A DNA stretch of 64,000 nucleotides, taken from Prunus persica. Lineage: Eukaryota > Streptophyta > Magnoliopsida > Rosales > Rosaceae. Shown here piece after piece: positions 1-9,998 of this stretch (position 1 is the first letter of the stretch; each line of letters opens with the position of its first letter). Where the stretch lies: assembly GCF_000346465.2 (NCBI RefSeq), contig NC_034010.1, positions 22,362,981 to 22,426,980 on the forward strand, read 5' to 3'. Below the pieces are notes generated by a model that made no database searches, was not told the DNA's origin, and was given only the letters and a program-made list of their open reading frames with translations. A program made the translations under genes and the position numbers.

Positions 1-139
1 GCAACAGAAGTTAAGATCCAACGTCGAAAGAGGTTTGTAAGTTCAAATCTTATCTCCCTCCTTGATAAAACATCACATCATTATAGAGACTAATAAGAGC
101 GTGGAAAGTGATAGCACTTTTTTAAAGTAACCTTTTGGT

Positions 140-148
140 CTATATATT
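140..148 (+). promoter_or_regulatory. Probable TATA box of M1
   Basis: A ctatatatt stretch lies about 80 bp upstream of the M1 start codon, a normal distance for a plant gene with a short 5' leader. The call rests on motif and position only. Confidence 0.45.
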
Positions 149-226
149 CCCTGGACTTTCGTTTTGGCAGGGATCTTCCCCTAGAAAACAAATTAATATT
201 CCTTTAAACCACTCTAATCTAATGCC

Positions 227-799
227 ATGGCTGCAGATATCCGCTATCAATGGCAATCCATAGTTTTACATGAGCGTGATTCCTTTATTTATGTCACGTT
301 CAACATTCTACTAATCAATCTTGCCCAACAAGTGCCTGCTCCTGCTTCCACTTCCACTCAAGCCATTCTTGCTTTTATAGTTCCCATTCTTCTCACCTTT
401 ATTCAGATTAAATTCCAACCTTTAACGTCTTCTCCTTTTGAAACTCATCATGCCGCCACCATGATTGCCATAGCCAGCTTACTTGCATACAGCTTGGCTG
501 TTGGGGCTAGGCTAAGGTTCCCTACTCACTCTCCTACTTACTCTCGCTTCGCCGTAAGGTTCTCTGGTTTGCTCTCAGTCGCTTCGCTGCTCTCCCTTCT
601 GTTTTCAGATTCCTGGCACCACGTCCCGTACATGGTGTTCTTCATGTATTTGATGAGTGAGTGTTTTGCCTGGGTTGGAATGATAGGTCGATTGGCTTAC
701 CAGCAAGTCGTTCATAGATTTCTTTGTGTGTTATTCTACTTATTCTCACATCACAGCCGGGTGATAAGGACTCGTCAGTTGCCCCTGACATTCGTATAA
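227..799 (+). CDS. M1: unrecognised four-pass membrane protein
   Basis: Single-exon gene of 190 residues; the first ATG (context gccATGG) follows the TATA-like box. I do not recognise the family. Hydrophobic segments lie at about residues 45-63, 76-96, 108-126 and 133-154, so four membrane spans are predicted. Paralogues M2 and M3 in this window share a block after span 1 (AFIVPILLTFIQIKF in M1, AFVIPILLTFVQMKY in M3), the LLAYSxAxxxRxRF block at span 2, an LxSxASLLSLxxP-like span 3, and a short LPLT/LPVT motif near the C terminus. Conservation of these blocks at about 190 residues in three copies supports a real gene. There is no signal peptide or catalytic motif. The C-terminal 35 residues diverge from M2. 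Function is unknown. Confidence 0.75.
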   Translation: MAADIRYQWQSIVLHERDSFIYVTFNILLINLAQQVPAPASTSTQAILAFIVPILLTFIQIKFQPLTSSPFETHHAATMIAIASLLAYSLAVGARLRFPTHSPTYSRFAVRFSGLLSVASLLSLLFSDSWHHVPYMVFFMYLMSECFAWVGMIGRLAYQQVVHRFLCVLFYLFSHHSRVIRTRQLPLTFV

Positions 800-1334
800 T
801 CACCGGGCCTGGTTGAAATCCCTGGAGCTCGTAGATAGGGATGGGAAGTATGAGGGTTCCAGATAGCCTGTACATGGATGTATATATCATATGTATAGTA
901 TTGTATTATCGACTTTCAAGTAGTAGACCAAGACCATGTAAATGTATATACATATATACATGTAGTATACTTTGGTCTAAAAGTATAGGTTTCTGTATTT
1001 TATTAGAGTATTTCTGAATTGTATGGACTCAGTAAATTCGAGACTAATACTTGCTGTGAGTTCGATTGTTTACTGTGACTATAGACTTTATGGTGGCGTG
1101 AGGGTGTGTTTTGGTTTTTCTAAATCTCGACTATGTAAATATATGTATCTTACTTATTGTTTGTCAACAAATAATACGTATATGTTGTTGTTGTTATTAT
1201 TACTTTCTAATTATGTCGAATTAATTGTAATTAGATTTTAAGATCAGCTACATAAAACCAACCAAATTATTAGACCAATTTCAAGTAATAATGCCCCTAA
1301 CTATTCTGATTCATCATTTCTTTTTCGGTTTCAG
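800..1334. other. Intergenic, no gene seen
   Basis: AT-rich 3' flank of M1. Short open frames here have no recognisable domain and no conserved counterpart elsewhere in the window. Confidence 0.5.
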
Positions 1335-2632
1335 TATGCATATGGATGTATAAAGGTTGACATGTAAAGTTAAAAGTTTGAAGCAAGTGTGCGTGTGAAG
1401 AAGACAAAGACAAATCACGACTTTGATTTGACACTCTGGACAAATTCGGGTAGAGAGCGGAGGAGTGCAGAAATTCTTCTGTTGGGTGGGAGAGGGCATG
1501 CCATTGCCGCGTGCGTGTAATACATATATAAGAATGTGGGAGTAGGACCCAAACTATACAAGAAAGAAAGTGGTCTCCCTCTATTTATTCTGATAATGCG
1601 TTTATGATAAAAATTTTATAAATTTTGAAGCCAAAAAAAAATCTTTATTTTCTTTTTTCCCAAAGAAAAGGGAGATTGAATTCATATATCATGTACAAAG
1701 GTAGTACAAATACTACAATAACTCAGTGTCAATGTTAATATATAAGGTTTACAAAGAGAAGAACTTTGTACAAATCTATCAACAGTGACATTTGAGCTAT
1801 TTATCCTATACAAGATAAGGACAATTATGGATGGGCATCTCATTCGAATTCTCTGTGTACCGATCATATTGTACCAACGATTTGGTTTAGTTTAGATTAA
1901 ATAATTATTGTTTATTATTCTGATCTTATTTGTATCAAAGCGTTTGATTAAAAAGCCAAATAACAATATGTCTAACTTGACAGAAAACTGAACCATATCA
2001 ACTTATTAGTGGTGGACATGAACACTACAAAATTACAATAATTAATTTATTAGTGGTGGACTTGAAAATACAGTAATTATTTTATTATTTAAACACTAAC
2101 ATACATTAATCAGATTTAGTTCAGATTTAGATTGGAGATTACTACGACTCTTTGTTGCATTTTTTTGGGGTAACATTATTTGCTATTTTATTGTGTATTT
2201 TTCATGCTGTTGCTTAGTTCTTTCAGATTAAGCCACAACAAATTAATTCTTCTTTATGGAGAAACTATCATGTGAATTTAGATATGATAATTTAATAAAT
2301 ATAGTTTAATATTCATTCTAGTATGCAAACAACGTAAACAAGACAAGGAACTGGGTGTTAAGATTGAACAAAAAGCCAGGGAATTTTGAGAGAAAATGAA
2401 TATATTATTCTTTTTACACATGAAAAAAAAAAATGAAGATTACAAATGTTCAGAGCTAGTTAGAGCTCAATTAACAAGTCTAACAGACAAACTCTTTTAA
2501 CAAGGCCGATTTGAGTCTGCAACTCTCTAACAAACATAACAGACATTCGAACAATATTGCTGACGTGTACAAGCTGAGGTGGCTGACTCTGTTATCCTAT
2601 TAACACTAGGTTTGGTTGCTCATAGTAGTATT
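1335..2632 (+). repeat. Non-coding segmental duplication, copy 1
   Basis: Three blocks recur in the same order and orientation at 3829-5654: one starting at the gcatatggatgtataaagg string, one around the ttattagtggtggacatg string (about 1998 versus 4377), and one from cagattaagccacaacaaa to the next MITE (2225 versus 5250). The offsets are about 2.5, 2.4 and 3.0 kb, so each copy has its own indels. No coding sequence was found. Confidence 0.8.
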
Positions 2633-2836
2633 GAGGAAATATTTTTGTTTATCACTTTAATCTAAAGTGTATCCGCACCATCCTTCTTAATACTTAACAC
2701 ATGTCCATATACATAATTATGGTTAACTTTTTACTTTGTATTATGGAAATATGGTTATGTATATGGACATGTGTCAAATATTGAGAAGGATGGTGAGGAT
2801 ACGTCTTGAGTTAAAATGATGAGCAAAATGCTCTCG
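2633..2836. mobile_element. Palindromic MITE, family 1
   Basis: About 200 bp, nearly a complete inverted repeat. The left arm (gaggaaatattttt, then cactttaat, then catgtccatatacataa) is mirrored by the right arm ending ttaaaatgatgagcaaaatgctc. A related copy lies at 18926-19125 and a half copy at 5655-5760. It has no coding capacity. Confidence 0.7.
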
Positions 2837-2891
2837 TAATATTGAAAGTGAATTCATTTTTCGCATGGCAGGAGTTACCCTCAGCTCCCCC

Positions 2892-3120
2892 TTGCTATCC
2901 ATCCTGCAATGTGGCAACTTGTACACATGGATACAGGATCGATTATTGCTATCCATCCTGCAACAATGTGACAGCATCTACACATGGAGAAATGCATTGG
3001 CTGGTTAGTGGAGATGACGCGATACATATACTTTCTTTTGACTTCAAGAACGAGGAGTTCTATTGGACTCTTCATCCCCTCGCGTTAAAGAAAAGGCTTT
3101 TGATCACAAAACGTCCTTGA
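2892..3120 (+). pseudogene. F-box-associated domain remnant
   Basis: The open frame includes GEMHWLV, then ILSFDFKNEEF and WTLHPL. This matches the usual F-box-associated pattern (a G-x-L/M-H-W-L motif, then I-L-x-F-D-F/L-x-N-E-E-F), as in plant F-box/FBA proteins. There is no F-box, and the frame stops after about 45 matching residues; flanking DNA is non-coding. The frame before it has a 54 bp tandem duplication (units at 2892 and 2946, each starting ttgctatccatcctgcaa). I read it as a broken gene fragment; family assignment rests on the motif string alone. Confidence 0.5.
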
Positions 3121-3828
3121 CGTTTGCGAAACTATCAGATTGCATCATTCAAGTTGTTTTGTATCACTCATGGTCCCTAACGTTAATATAGGTGCTCTTA
3201 AATAGTCCATCTGTCTAAAAAACTGTTAAATCTATGAATATAATCGTCAAATCAATCCAAAATTAATATATATATATGTCTTTTCTTTTTCTTTTTTTAA
3301 AAACAAATATATATAAGTCTTCTCTCAACTTTGGGGCTGTGATCTGTGCAGGTTTTCAACTTTTCAATTTCTTTTGGGATTATGAATTTGCAGATAGGTG
3401 AGGATTTCATATATTTTTGGACTAGCTGCAGATTTGTGTATGATTTAGTTTAATTTGAGTTTACTGCAGCATTCAGTAGGTTAGCATTCATCAACCTTAC
3501 CGGCCAATGCCTTATCCTGAGGGATGCTCCATGAAGACATCTTGTAGAATTCCATGTCTTCAAATCAGAGGGCTCATCGTCCTGCTCTTATCTTCGCACT
3601 TTTTGGGAGATGTGGAGGGGATGAGGGAGATGTGGTTTTGGGGTAACAAGGGGGAGTGGAAGTGGGTCTCTTGTGCATGCTTCTTTGGAAGTGGGTCTCT
3701 TGACAACAAATAAACAAAATAAACATACAAAACATAACCATCAAAGAAGCAAATACGAAGGCCATGGCCCTTCTAATTCGGAGGGCCATGGCCGTCGCCC
3801 TCGGCGCCCAGACTCAGGGCCGGCCCTG
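3121..3828. other. Intergenic with a GC-rich palindrome
   Basis: AT-rich at first, then a GC-rich patch at about 3765-3829 with the inverted pair ggccatggccctt / agggccatggcc and the perfect 14-base palindrome cagggccggccctg, which ends exactly where duplication copy 2 begins. Such ends are common in plant hAT-type elements, but a second end was not found. A 68-residue open frame at 3507 has no recognisable feature. Confidence 0.4.
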
Positions 3829-5654
3829 CATATGGATGTATAAAGGTTGAAATGTAAAGTTTAAAGTTTGAAGCAAGTGTGTGTGTGTGTGTAAAGAAGA
3901 CAAACAAATCACGACTTCGATTTGACACTCTGAACAAAGTCGGCTAGAGAGCGGAGGAGTGCAGAAATTCTTCTGTTGGGTGGGTGAGGGCATGCCATTG
4001 CCGCCTGCGTGTAATACATATATAAGAATGTAGGAATGGGACCCAAACTATACAAGAAAGAAAGTGGTCTCCCGCTATTTATCCTGATAATGCGCTTATG
4101 ATAAAATTTTTACAACTTTTGATGCCAAAAAAAACTCTTTATCTTTCTTTTTTTCCAAAAGAAAAGGAAGATTGAATTCATAAATTACGCCACAAAAGCA
4201 ATACAAATATAATAACTTAGTGTCAATATTGATATACAAAGTTTACAAAGAGAATAACTTTATACAAATCTATCAACACTACATTGAGCTATTTATCCTA
4301 GCTCGACAGAAATCTGTACCAATCTGATATTTATAATTATTTTATTATTTAAATATTAATATACACATATCAACTTATTAGTGTTGGACATGAACACTAC
4401 AAAATTACAATAATTAGTTTATTAGTGGTGGACTTGAAAATACAATAATTATTTTATTATTTAAATACTAATATACACTAATCAGATTTAGATTCAAGAT
4501 TACTAAGCCTCTTTGCTGCATTTTTTTTGGGGTAACATTATTTGCTATTTTATTGTGTATTTTTCATGTTTGTATGCAACTTTAAAATTATGTTTTTTGA
4601 TTTTGTACTTGGATGAATTAAGACTATTGGATTTTTATCTTTTACAAAGATAATTTGGAGTATTTGTTCAAGAAAATATATTATGTGAAATGATTATAAA
4701 TTATATTTTTATTATATAATTAATTAATTTTTTAATAATACTATCAGCCTACCAAACCAACCCTGAATATTAGGTTAACCAATGTGAACAGTTGAAGGTC
4801 CTAATATTTAGTTAATGAAAGAGAAATTGGCATACCGAAAACTATGATTTGATTAATGAAAAATGCCTTTACTGTTCTGAACCAATCTGTACTCGGGCCT
4901 AAGGACAACTATATAACTATATCAAATACCAATAAGACTAATTAGCACCCGCTGCAGTCAGTAAAGAGTGAGAAACGGTTGCCTTTCAATACGAAAATTT
5001 GATATTGTCATTGGTGCCGTCCCACTTTATATATTGATGCGAAGTTTAATATCCTTAATTATAAAATATAGTATATAACATGTTCCAAAATATCTATCAA
5101 TGTCATCTCATTCGCTATCTCATCGAGTTATGCTTAGTCATGGACTGCTCCTAATCATGGTGTTTAAGTAAGACGGCATAATTTTATTAATCAAGAAGAA
5201 TTATACTCATCCTCAGATGATCATGTCAATAATAATCGTCTGGTTTCAGATTAAGCCACAACAAATTAATTCTTCTTTATGGAGAAACTATCATGTGAAT
5301 TTAGATATGATAATTTAATAAATATAGTTTAATATTCATTCTAGTATGCAAACAACGTAAACAAGACAAGGGACTAGGTGTTAAGATTGAACAAAAAAGC
5401 AGAGAATTTTGAGAGAAAATGAATATATTATTCTTTTTACAGATGAAAAAAATGAAGATTATAAATGTTCAGAGCTAGTTATAGCTCAATTAACAAGTCT
5501 AACAGACAAACTCTTTTAACAAGGCCGATTTGAGTCTGCAACTCTCTAGCAAACATAACAAGCATTCGAACAATATTGCTGACGTGTACAAGCTGAGGTG
5601 GCTGACTCTGTTATACTATTAACACCAGGATTGGTCGCTAGTAGTAGTATATAG
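3829..5654 (+). repeat. Non-coding segmental duplication, copy 2
   Basis: Counterpart of 1335-2632. About 650 bp between roughly 4575 and 5250 is absent from copy 1. Part of that extra DNA (gagtgagaaacggttgc, and ccaaaatatctatcaatgtc) matches the region 27690-28040 downstream of A2, linking the M and A parts of the locus. No gene was found. Confidence 0.7.
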
Positions 5655-5760
5655 GGGAAATATTTTTGTTCACCACTTTAACGTAAGTTGTATCTTCACC
5701 ATATTTCTTAATACTTGACTCGTGTCCATATACAAATGCATAACTATGGTTAACTTTTTG
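5655..5760. mobile_element. Half copy of MITE family 1
   Basis: Matches only the left arm of the element at 2633-2836, through the catgcataactatggttaac stretch, then passes into unrelated sequence. It sits at the same relative place as the full element in copy 1 of the duplication, so the right arm was probably deleted after duplication. Confidence 0.55.
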
Positions 5761-5962
5761 CCTGTGCCGTTCTAGCCACACCAAGTCAGGCAAAAATAGG
5801 AAAAAAAAAAAAAGGTCTGAGACACCATACTAAGCCAGCCAAAATGGAAATAAAATGAAGGTCTAACATGAGGATTCGGGAAAAAAAAAAGAAGGAAAAA
5901 AGGTGGTCTTTATTTCACCAAAATTCCTAAATTATAAGAAGGAAAAAGAAAGAATGAAAAAA

Positions 5963-6169
5963 CACAGTCCCGATCTCTTGGACCACAGGAGTCCAAGAGA
6001 TTGTGGTCACCCACCGTTGGATATTAATCCAATGGTTCAAAATGATATATATAAATGCAATATGACATAAATGATTATTACCCGATTCAAGTCAACCGTT
6101 GAATTTACATCCAACGGTGAGTGACCATAAATCTCTTGGACTACAGGGGTCCAAGAGATCAGGACTGTG
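5963..6169. mobile_element. Inverted-repeat MITE, family 2
   Basis: About 207 bp with long terminal inverted repeats. It begins cacagtcccgatctcttgg and ends ccaagagatcaggactgtg; an inner pair reads caccgttggat / atccaacggtg. A second copy lies at 56504-56673. Both flanks are A-rich, so the target duplication is ambiguous here. Confidence 0.75.
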
Positions 6170-6246
6170 AAAAAACAGTCGGAGAGAGGAAGAGAGAAGA
6201 AGGGAAAAGGAAGACCAACAAAAGAAAACCAAGTTTAAAAAAGAAT

Positions 6247-6349
6247 AATGTCTTGCCCCAGCCACGTCAGCAAATGTCTTGCCCCAGCCACGTCAGCAAA
6301 TTCTTGCCCCAGCCACATCAGCAAATGTCTTGCCCCTGCCACGTCAGCA
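6247..6349 (+). promoter_or_regulatory. Four-unit array with ACGT cores upstream of M2
   Basis: Four tandem units of 25-26 bp start at 6247, 6273, 6299 and 6324. Each reads roughly tcttgccccagccacgtcag plus a caaa linker. Units 1, 2 and 4 contain CCACGTCA, a combined G/C-box type core bound by plant bZIP factors; unit 3 has CCACATCA, which loses the ACGT. The array ends about 95 bp before the first TATA box of M2, so a promoter role is likely. The short open frames across it are repeat artefacts. Confidence 0.6.
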
Positions 6350-6442
6350 AGACTGCAGCTTCAAAGTTCAGAAAGCGAAAACATTTGGAAGTTTCAGCGA
6401 CATTTCTATTTTAAAGCTGAACTGAGAAAGCGAAAACTTGGT

Positions 6443-6500
6443 CTATAAATATGAGAATCATTCATCTCATTGGTCTGTAACATTTTTGTCTATAAATATA
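6443..6500 (+). promoter_or_regulatory. Two TATA boxes of M2
   Basis: The string gtctataaatat occurs at 6441 and again at 6489, spaced 48 bp. Both lie upstream of the CT-rich leader and the M2 ATG at 6571. The second would give a leader of about 50 bp consisting mostly of the CT repeat. Confidence 0.55.
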
Positions 6501-6513
6501 CCTCATTTCAAAG

Positions 6514-6517
<4 letters not shown>

Positions 6518-6565
<48 letters not shown>
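6518..6565 (+). repeat. CT microsatellite in the M2 leader
   Basis: About 23 uninterrupted CT units directly before the M2 start codon. Similar CT tracts precede A1 and A3, so pyrimidine-rich leaders recur at this locus. Confidence 0.85.
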
Positions 6566-6567
<2 letters not shown>

Positions 6568-6570
6568 GTC

Positions 6571-7140
6571 ATGGCGGATCTTCACTCTCAAAGGCGCCAA
6601 GCCATAATCTTACATGTACACAATTCCTTTGTTTTCACATCCAATATTCTGCTTATCAATCTTGCAAGCCAATATTTGCCTGCTGCTTCCACCCATTCCA
6701 TTTTTGCGTTTATAGTGTCAGTACTTCTTGCCCTAATTCAAATCAAGTTCCCGGGAATATCAATGTTGCCTTCTCCATTTGAAACCCATCATACCACCAC
6801 CATGGTTGCCATTGCAAGCTTACTTGCCTACAGCTCCGCTGTTGCAGCTAGGCTAAGATTCCCTACTTACTCTCCCACCAACTTTCGCTTGGCCATCATG
6901 TTTTCTGCTTTACTTTCAGTTGCATCTCTGCTATCGCTTCTCCTTCCTAACTCCTGGCACCACATCCCATATGTGGTCTTCATCTTCTACTATTTGGTGG
7001 CCGAGCAGGGTTTTGGCTTGCTCCGAATGCTATGTCAGCGTCGCGTGGCACCAACACGTACACTGCTGCCTGTGACAACTGCTGACATTCATATGGGTTT
7101 GCAGTCAATTGAGGGATTCAACCTCAACCATGAAAGCTGA
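6571..7140 (+). CDS. M2: unrecognised four-pass membrane protein
   Basis: Single-exon gene of 189 residues, paralogue of M1. The start ATG follows the CT tract and matches the M1 start by position. The opening differs (ADLHSQRRQAI) but the FxSNILLINLA block, the AFIVSVLLALIQIKF segment, the THHTTTMVAIASLLAYSSAV span and the FSALLSVASLLSLLLPNSWHH run align with M1. Predicted spans are at about residues 46-62, 76-96, 107-125 and 132-152. The C-terminal tail has RTLLPVTTAD, the counterpart of the LPLT motif in M1 and M3. Promoter: two TATA boxes and the ACGT array upstream. Function is not known. Confidence 0.75.
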   Translation: MADLHSQRRQAIILHVHNSFVFTSNILLINLASQYLPAASTHSIFAFIVSVLLALIQIKFPGISMLPSPFETHHTTTMVAIASLLAYSSAVAARLRFPTYSPTNFRLAIMFSALLSVASLLSLLLPNSWHHIPYVVFIFYYLVAEQGFGLLRMLCQRRVAPTRTLLPVTTADIHMGLQSIEGFNLNHES

Positions 7141-7857
7141 TCATGGATTTTTTCTTTATATGTTGTTTTCTTTCGAGTACTCTCATATAATCATATTGGA
7201 TGTTATTGGAAGGTTTGTTCTTGAATATATACTTGGATATTTCATCCCTTTTTTTTTCCTTTTCTAAGTCTTAGATTGTCCTACAAAAGTCATGTGTATT
7301 CCTTTTTTTTTTTCTTCTTATTTCTGTGTATTTTGTTCTTCTTTAGTAGTTGTACTTGTTACTTCGTACCACTTGTCAAATCTATTTTCGATCAATTTCA
7401 CGCGTTATTTTATTAGCACATATGAATAAAAGTCATTTAAACTCAACCATATATCTATATATATAAAGCAAAAGGCAGAGAATGGTGAAACATTCAAAAT
7501 ACCAAAAAATGCCCTTGGTTAATGCAAACATTAAGAATTCAAATTATTAATTAAATGAGGATAATATGGTAAATTCACACTTTTTCATATTTAAAAAAAA
7601 TTAAAAGAAAAAAAAAGCAGATAATAGATCCTATTTTTATAAAACACAACTACCCATTATCTTTTTTAATTCTAAAATAAATTTACTTATTTTTAAAAAA
7701 AAACATCTCGCAAGCGCGGAAGCGCGTGCAGAGAGGCTAGTTTTAATAATTGAAACTGAGGCCGAAAAGATTTCTTAGGTTAGATTGCGAGGATGCACAT
7801 ATTCATACTTCTGTCGTTGACCAAACAAATATATAATATATATATATATATATATAT
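7141..7857. other. Intergenic, AT-rich
   Basis: 3' flank of M2 with poly(T) and poly(A) tracts, and an (AT)n stretch from about 7829 that abuts the next inverted-repeat element. No gene or conserved block was seen. Confidence 0.5.
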
Positions 7858-8260
7858 CAGTACCCTTCTATTGAGGGATCTTTTAAATAATTATATTTGA
7901 GGGACGTCCTTTAGGGTACTTTATAATTTTTTTTTCAATGATCCAAACCATCTATTTTTTAGCTCTTCATTCATAGATTATCCTTACAAAAAATTAGACA
8001 AATCGGAAACCGTTTCGACATCCAATTGTGTCCTACAAAATCAATGAACACAATGCTTCAAGAAAGTACTAAATTTTCAATAACTCAATTGAATGGTCAA
8101 ATGATATGGATTCAAGTGATTTTTTGTAGAGATGATCTTTGAATGAGTATCCACAAAATAGACTGTTTGGATTAGTGAAATAAAATCTGGAGTGGGCCCT
8201 ATAAGTGATGTCCCTCAAATAAGCTTATTTGAGGTATCCCTTAATGAAAGCTCTCTGTAT
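7858..8260. mobile_element. Inverted-repeat element inside an AT microsatellite
   Basis: About 400 bp. The left end (ttctattgagggatc, then atatttgagggac) is mirrored by the right end (gtccctcaaataagc, then ggtatcccttaatgaaag). (TA)n tracts lie directly on both sides, as expected if the element inserted into a TA repeat. No coding capacity. Confidence 0.65.
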
Positions 8261-8420
8261 ATATATATATATATACTTTTGTCTTCGTCCCATGTTGTTA
8301 CCAAATGCCCTATGCCTATCCTGTTTTCCTGCTAGCTTCATGACATGTGGCAAGCCACTTAACACAACTTAACTCTGTTAATTCTATTTATGTTAATTAA
8401 AATAACAAAAAATAAAAAAA

Positions 8421-9279
8421 AAATTTACATAAATACCACTTGAACTAATAAGGGTGTGTGTATTTATCACCTAAAGAAAAAAATTTGATTGATTACCGCC
8501 TGGCCTTCAACTTTAGTGCAAATCTGCAATCTCGGTTAGATTTAATGAAAAATCTATGTTAAATGAAGTTACGTAAGGGCAATTTTGTCCATTACTATGC
8601 ACTTAAAAAAATAAACGAAATTAAAAACAAAAACAACCCCATACTCAAGTCCCATGGTAGCCCGCCCCACCCACTGCTCAACAAACACCCTCTCTTCTCT
8701 CCATCTTCTTCCCTTCTATCAATTAATTTCTGTGAAATTAAAGAGGAGTAGAACATAAAAATAAAGATAAATTATTAAATTAATAAAATAATTTCGGGGC
8801 TGTGAATTTATAGGTGGGTAGGCTATGGCGGTTTGAGAAGATGAGTGGTGGGGAGGGGGAGGGGCTGGGTTAGGCAAGAGAGAGAGAGGTAAAAAGTGTG
8901 TGATTGGGGAGGGGTTACTTGCTAAGCAGTGGGTGAGGAAAGAGGAAGGAAGGGGGGTCTGGAAGTTTTTTGAATATGGAAGAGGAGATCGGGGCTGTTG
9001 TAGGTCGGGGAAGGGCTGCAATGGTAAGATGTTTTTTAATGTTTTTATTTTTGAATTCTAGGGATAAAATTGGAATATTTACCCAAAATTTTAATGAATG
9101 GGTAAATGGAGAAAATTTTCGGGTGTATTTGGAACTTTTGGAGGGAAAATTAGATAGAAGTTAACATAGGTGGCACATTAACACCAAAACTGATGTTTGG
9201 GTGGTAAATAGTTAAATTTTATTATTTGGGTGGTAAATACGCACACCCCTAATAGTTTATGTGACATTTATGCAAATTT
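8421..9279. mobile_element. Non-autonomous element with ~50 bp TIRs
   Basis: The left end (aaatttacataaatacca, then agggtgtgtgtatttatcac) is the near reverse complement of the right end (gtaaatacgcacacccc, then gacatttatgcaaattt). The interior of about 750 bp has a pyrimidine-rich left part and purine-rich right part but no transposase. Open frames inside have no known domain. The long TIRs suggest a Mutator-like non-autonomous element; no clear target duplication was resolved. Confidence 0.65.
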
Positions 9280-9357
9280 TCCAAATTAAAATATGAGCAA
9301 CCCACACCATCCTTACATCCCCGACCTCTACCCCAGCAACCTCCCCACCGCCAAAAG

Positions 9358-9361
<4 letters not shown>

Positions 9362-9417
<56 letters not shown>
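9362..9417 (+). repeat. CT microsatellite
   Basis: About 27 CT units. A 71-residue frame at 9519 follows it, but it has no ATG in good context, no paralogue here and no domain, so I do not call a gene. Confidence 0.8.
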
Positions 9418-9422
<5 letters not shown>

Positions 9423-9829
9423 GAGTTTAACCCATTGCCAACCACCAACACCTTTTTTTTCTTACTCCAATGGCAACCACACCCTGCACCATCTTTCAAT
9501 TGAGGATATTTCTAAGGTTTGAGAATTGAGCCCCTCCTTGTTCCAAAAGCAGAAAGCTTTAAACTCTCAAATCCCTCTCAAGCCACAACAGCATCCCAGT
9601 CACAAAATCCAAAAGAACCCAAATTCAAAGAGAAAGAAAACCAAAAATTAATTCCTATTCAAAAACCATTCGTGCAGTCTAATGCTTCTATCTCTTGGAT
9701 TGTGCCTCAATTCTCATTCCCGAAAACTGACTGAAACCCCAATACTCTCAACACCAACCAAGCCGACTAGCACCCATGGTTGATGAATCCAGTTTAACCG
9801 ATTTGCACCCACGAAACATCAAAGAATGG

Positions 9830-9989
9830 GCAAAGGACCCACTAGTGTAGTTGTTTGGAGTATTTACTCCCTCAGGCAAGATCTTGGGTTCGAGTCCTAA
9901 CATCCGTATTGTGTGTGTGTTTAATATGTTATCGCCTCCTTCAATAGAAAAGGTCCTCAGAAAAATAAAATAAAATAAAAATAAAAATT
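9830..9989 (+). mobile_element. tRNA-derived SINE with target duplication
   Basis: About 160 bp flanked by a perfect 9 bp direct repeat, aaagaatgg (9821-9829 and 9990-9998). The RNA polymerase III B box ggttcgagtcc is at 9887-9897, and a weaker A-box-like tagtgtagttg lies near 9843. The element ends in an (aaaat)n-like tail. Together these are the hallmarks of a plant tRNA-derived SINE, and the intact target duplication argues for a fairly recent insertion. Confidence 0.8.
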
Positions 9990-9998
9990 AAAGAATGG

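Noticed and set aside
1..60. tRNA or SINE at the window start
   Set aside because: A B-box-like gttcaaatc is present, but no A box, cloverleaf or target duplication could be seen at the edge.
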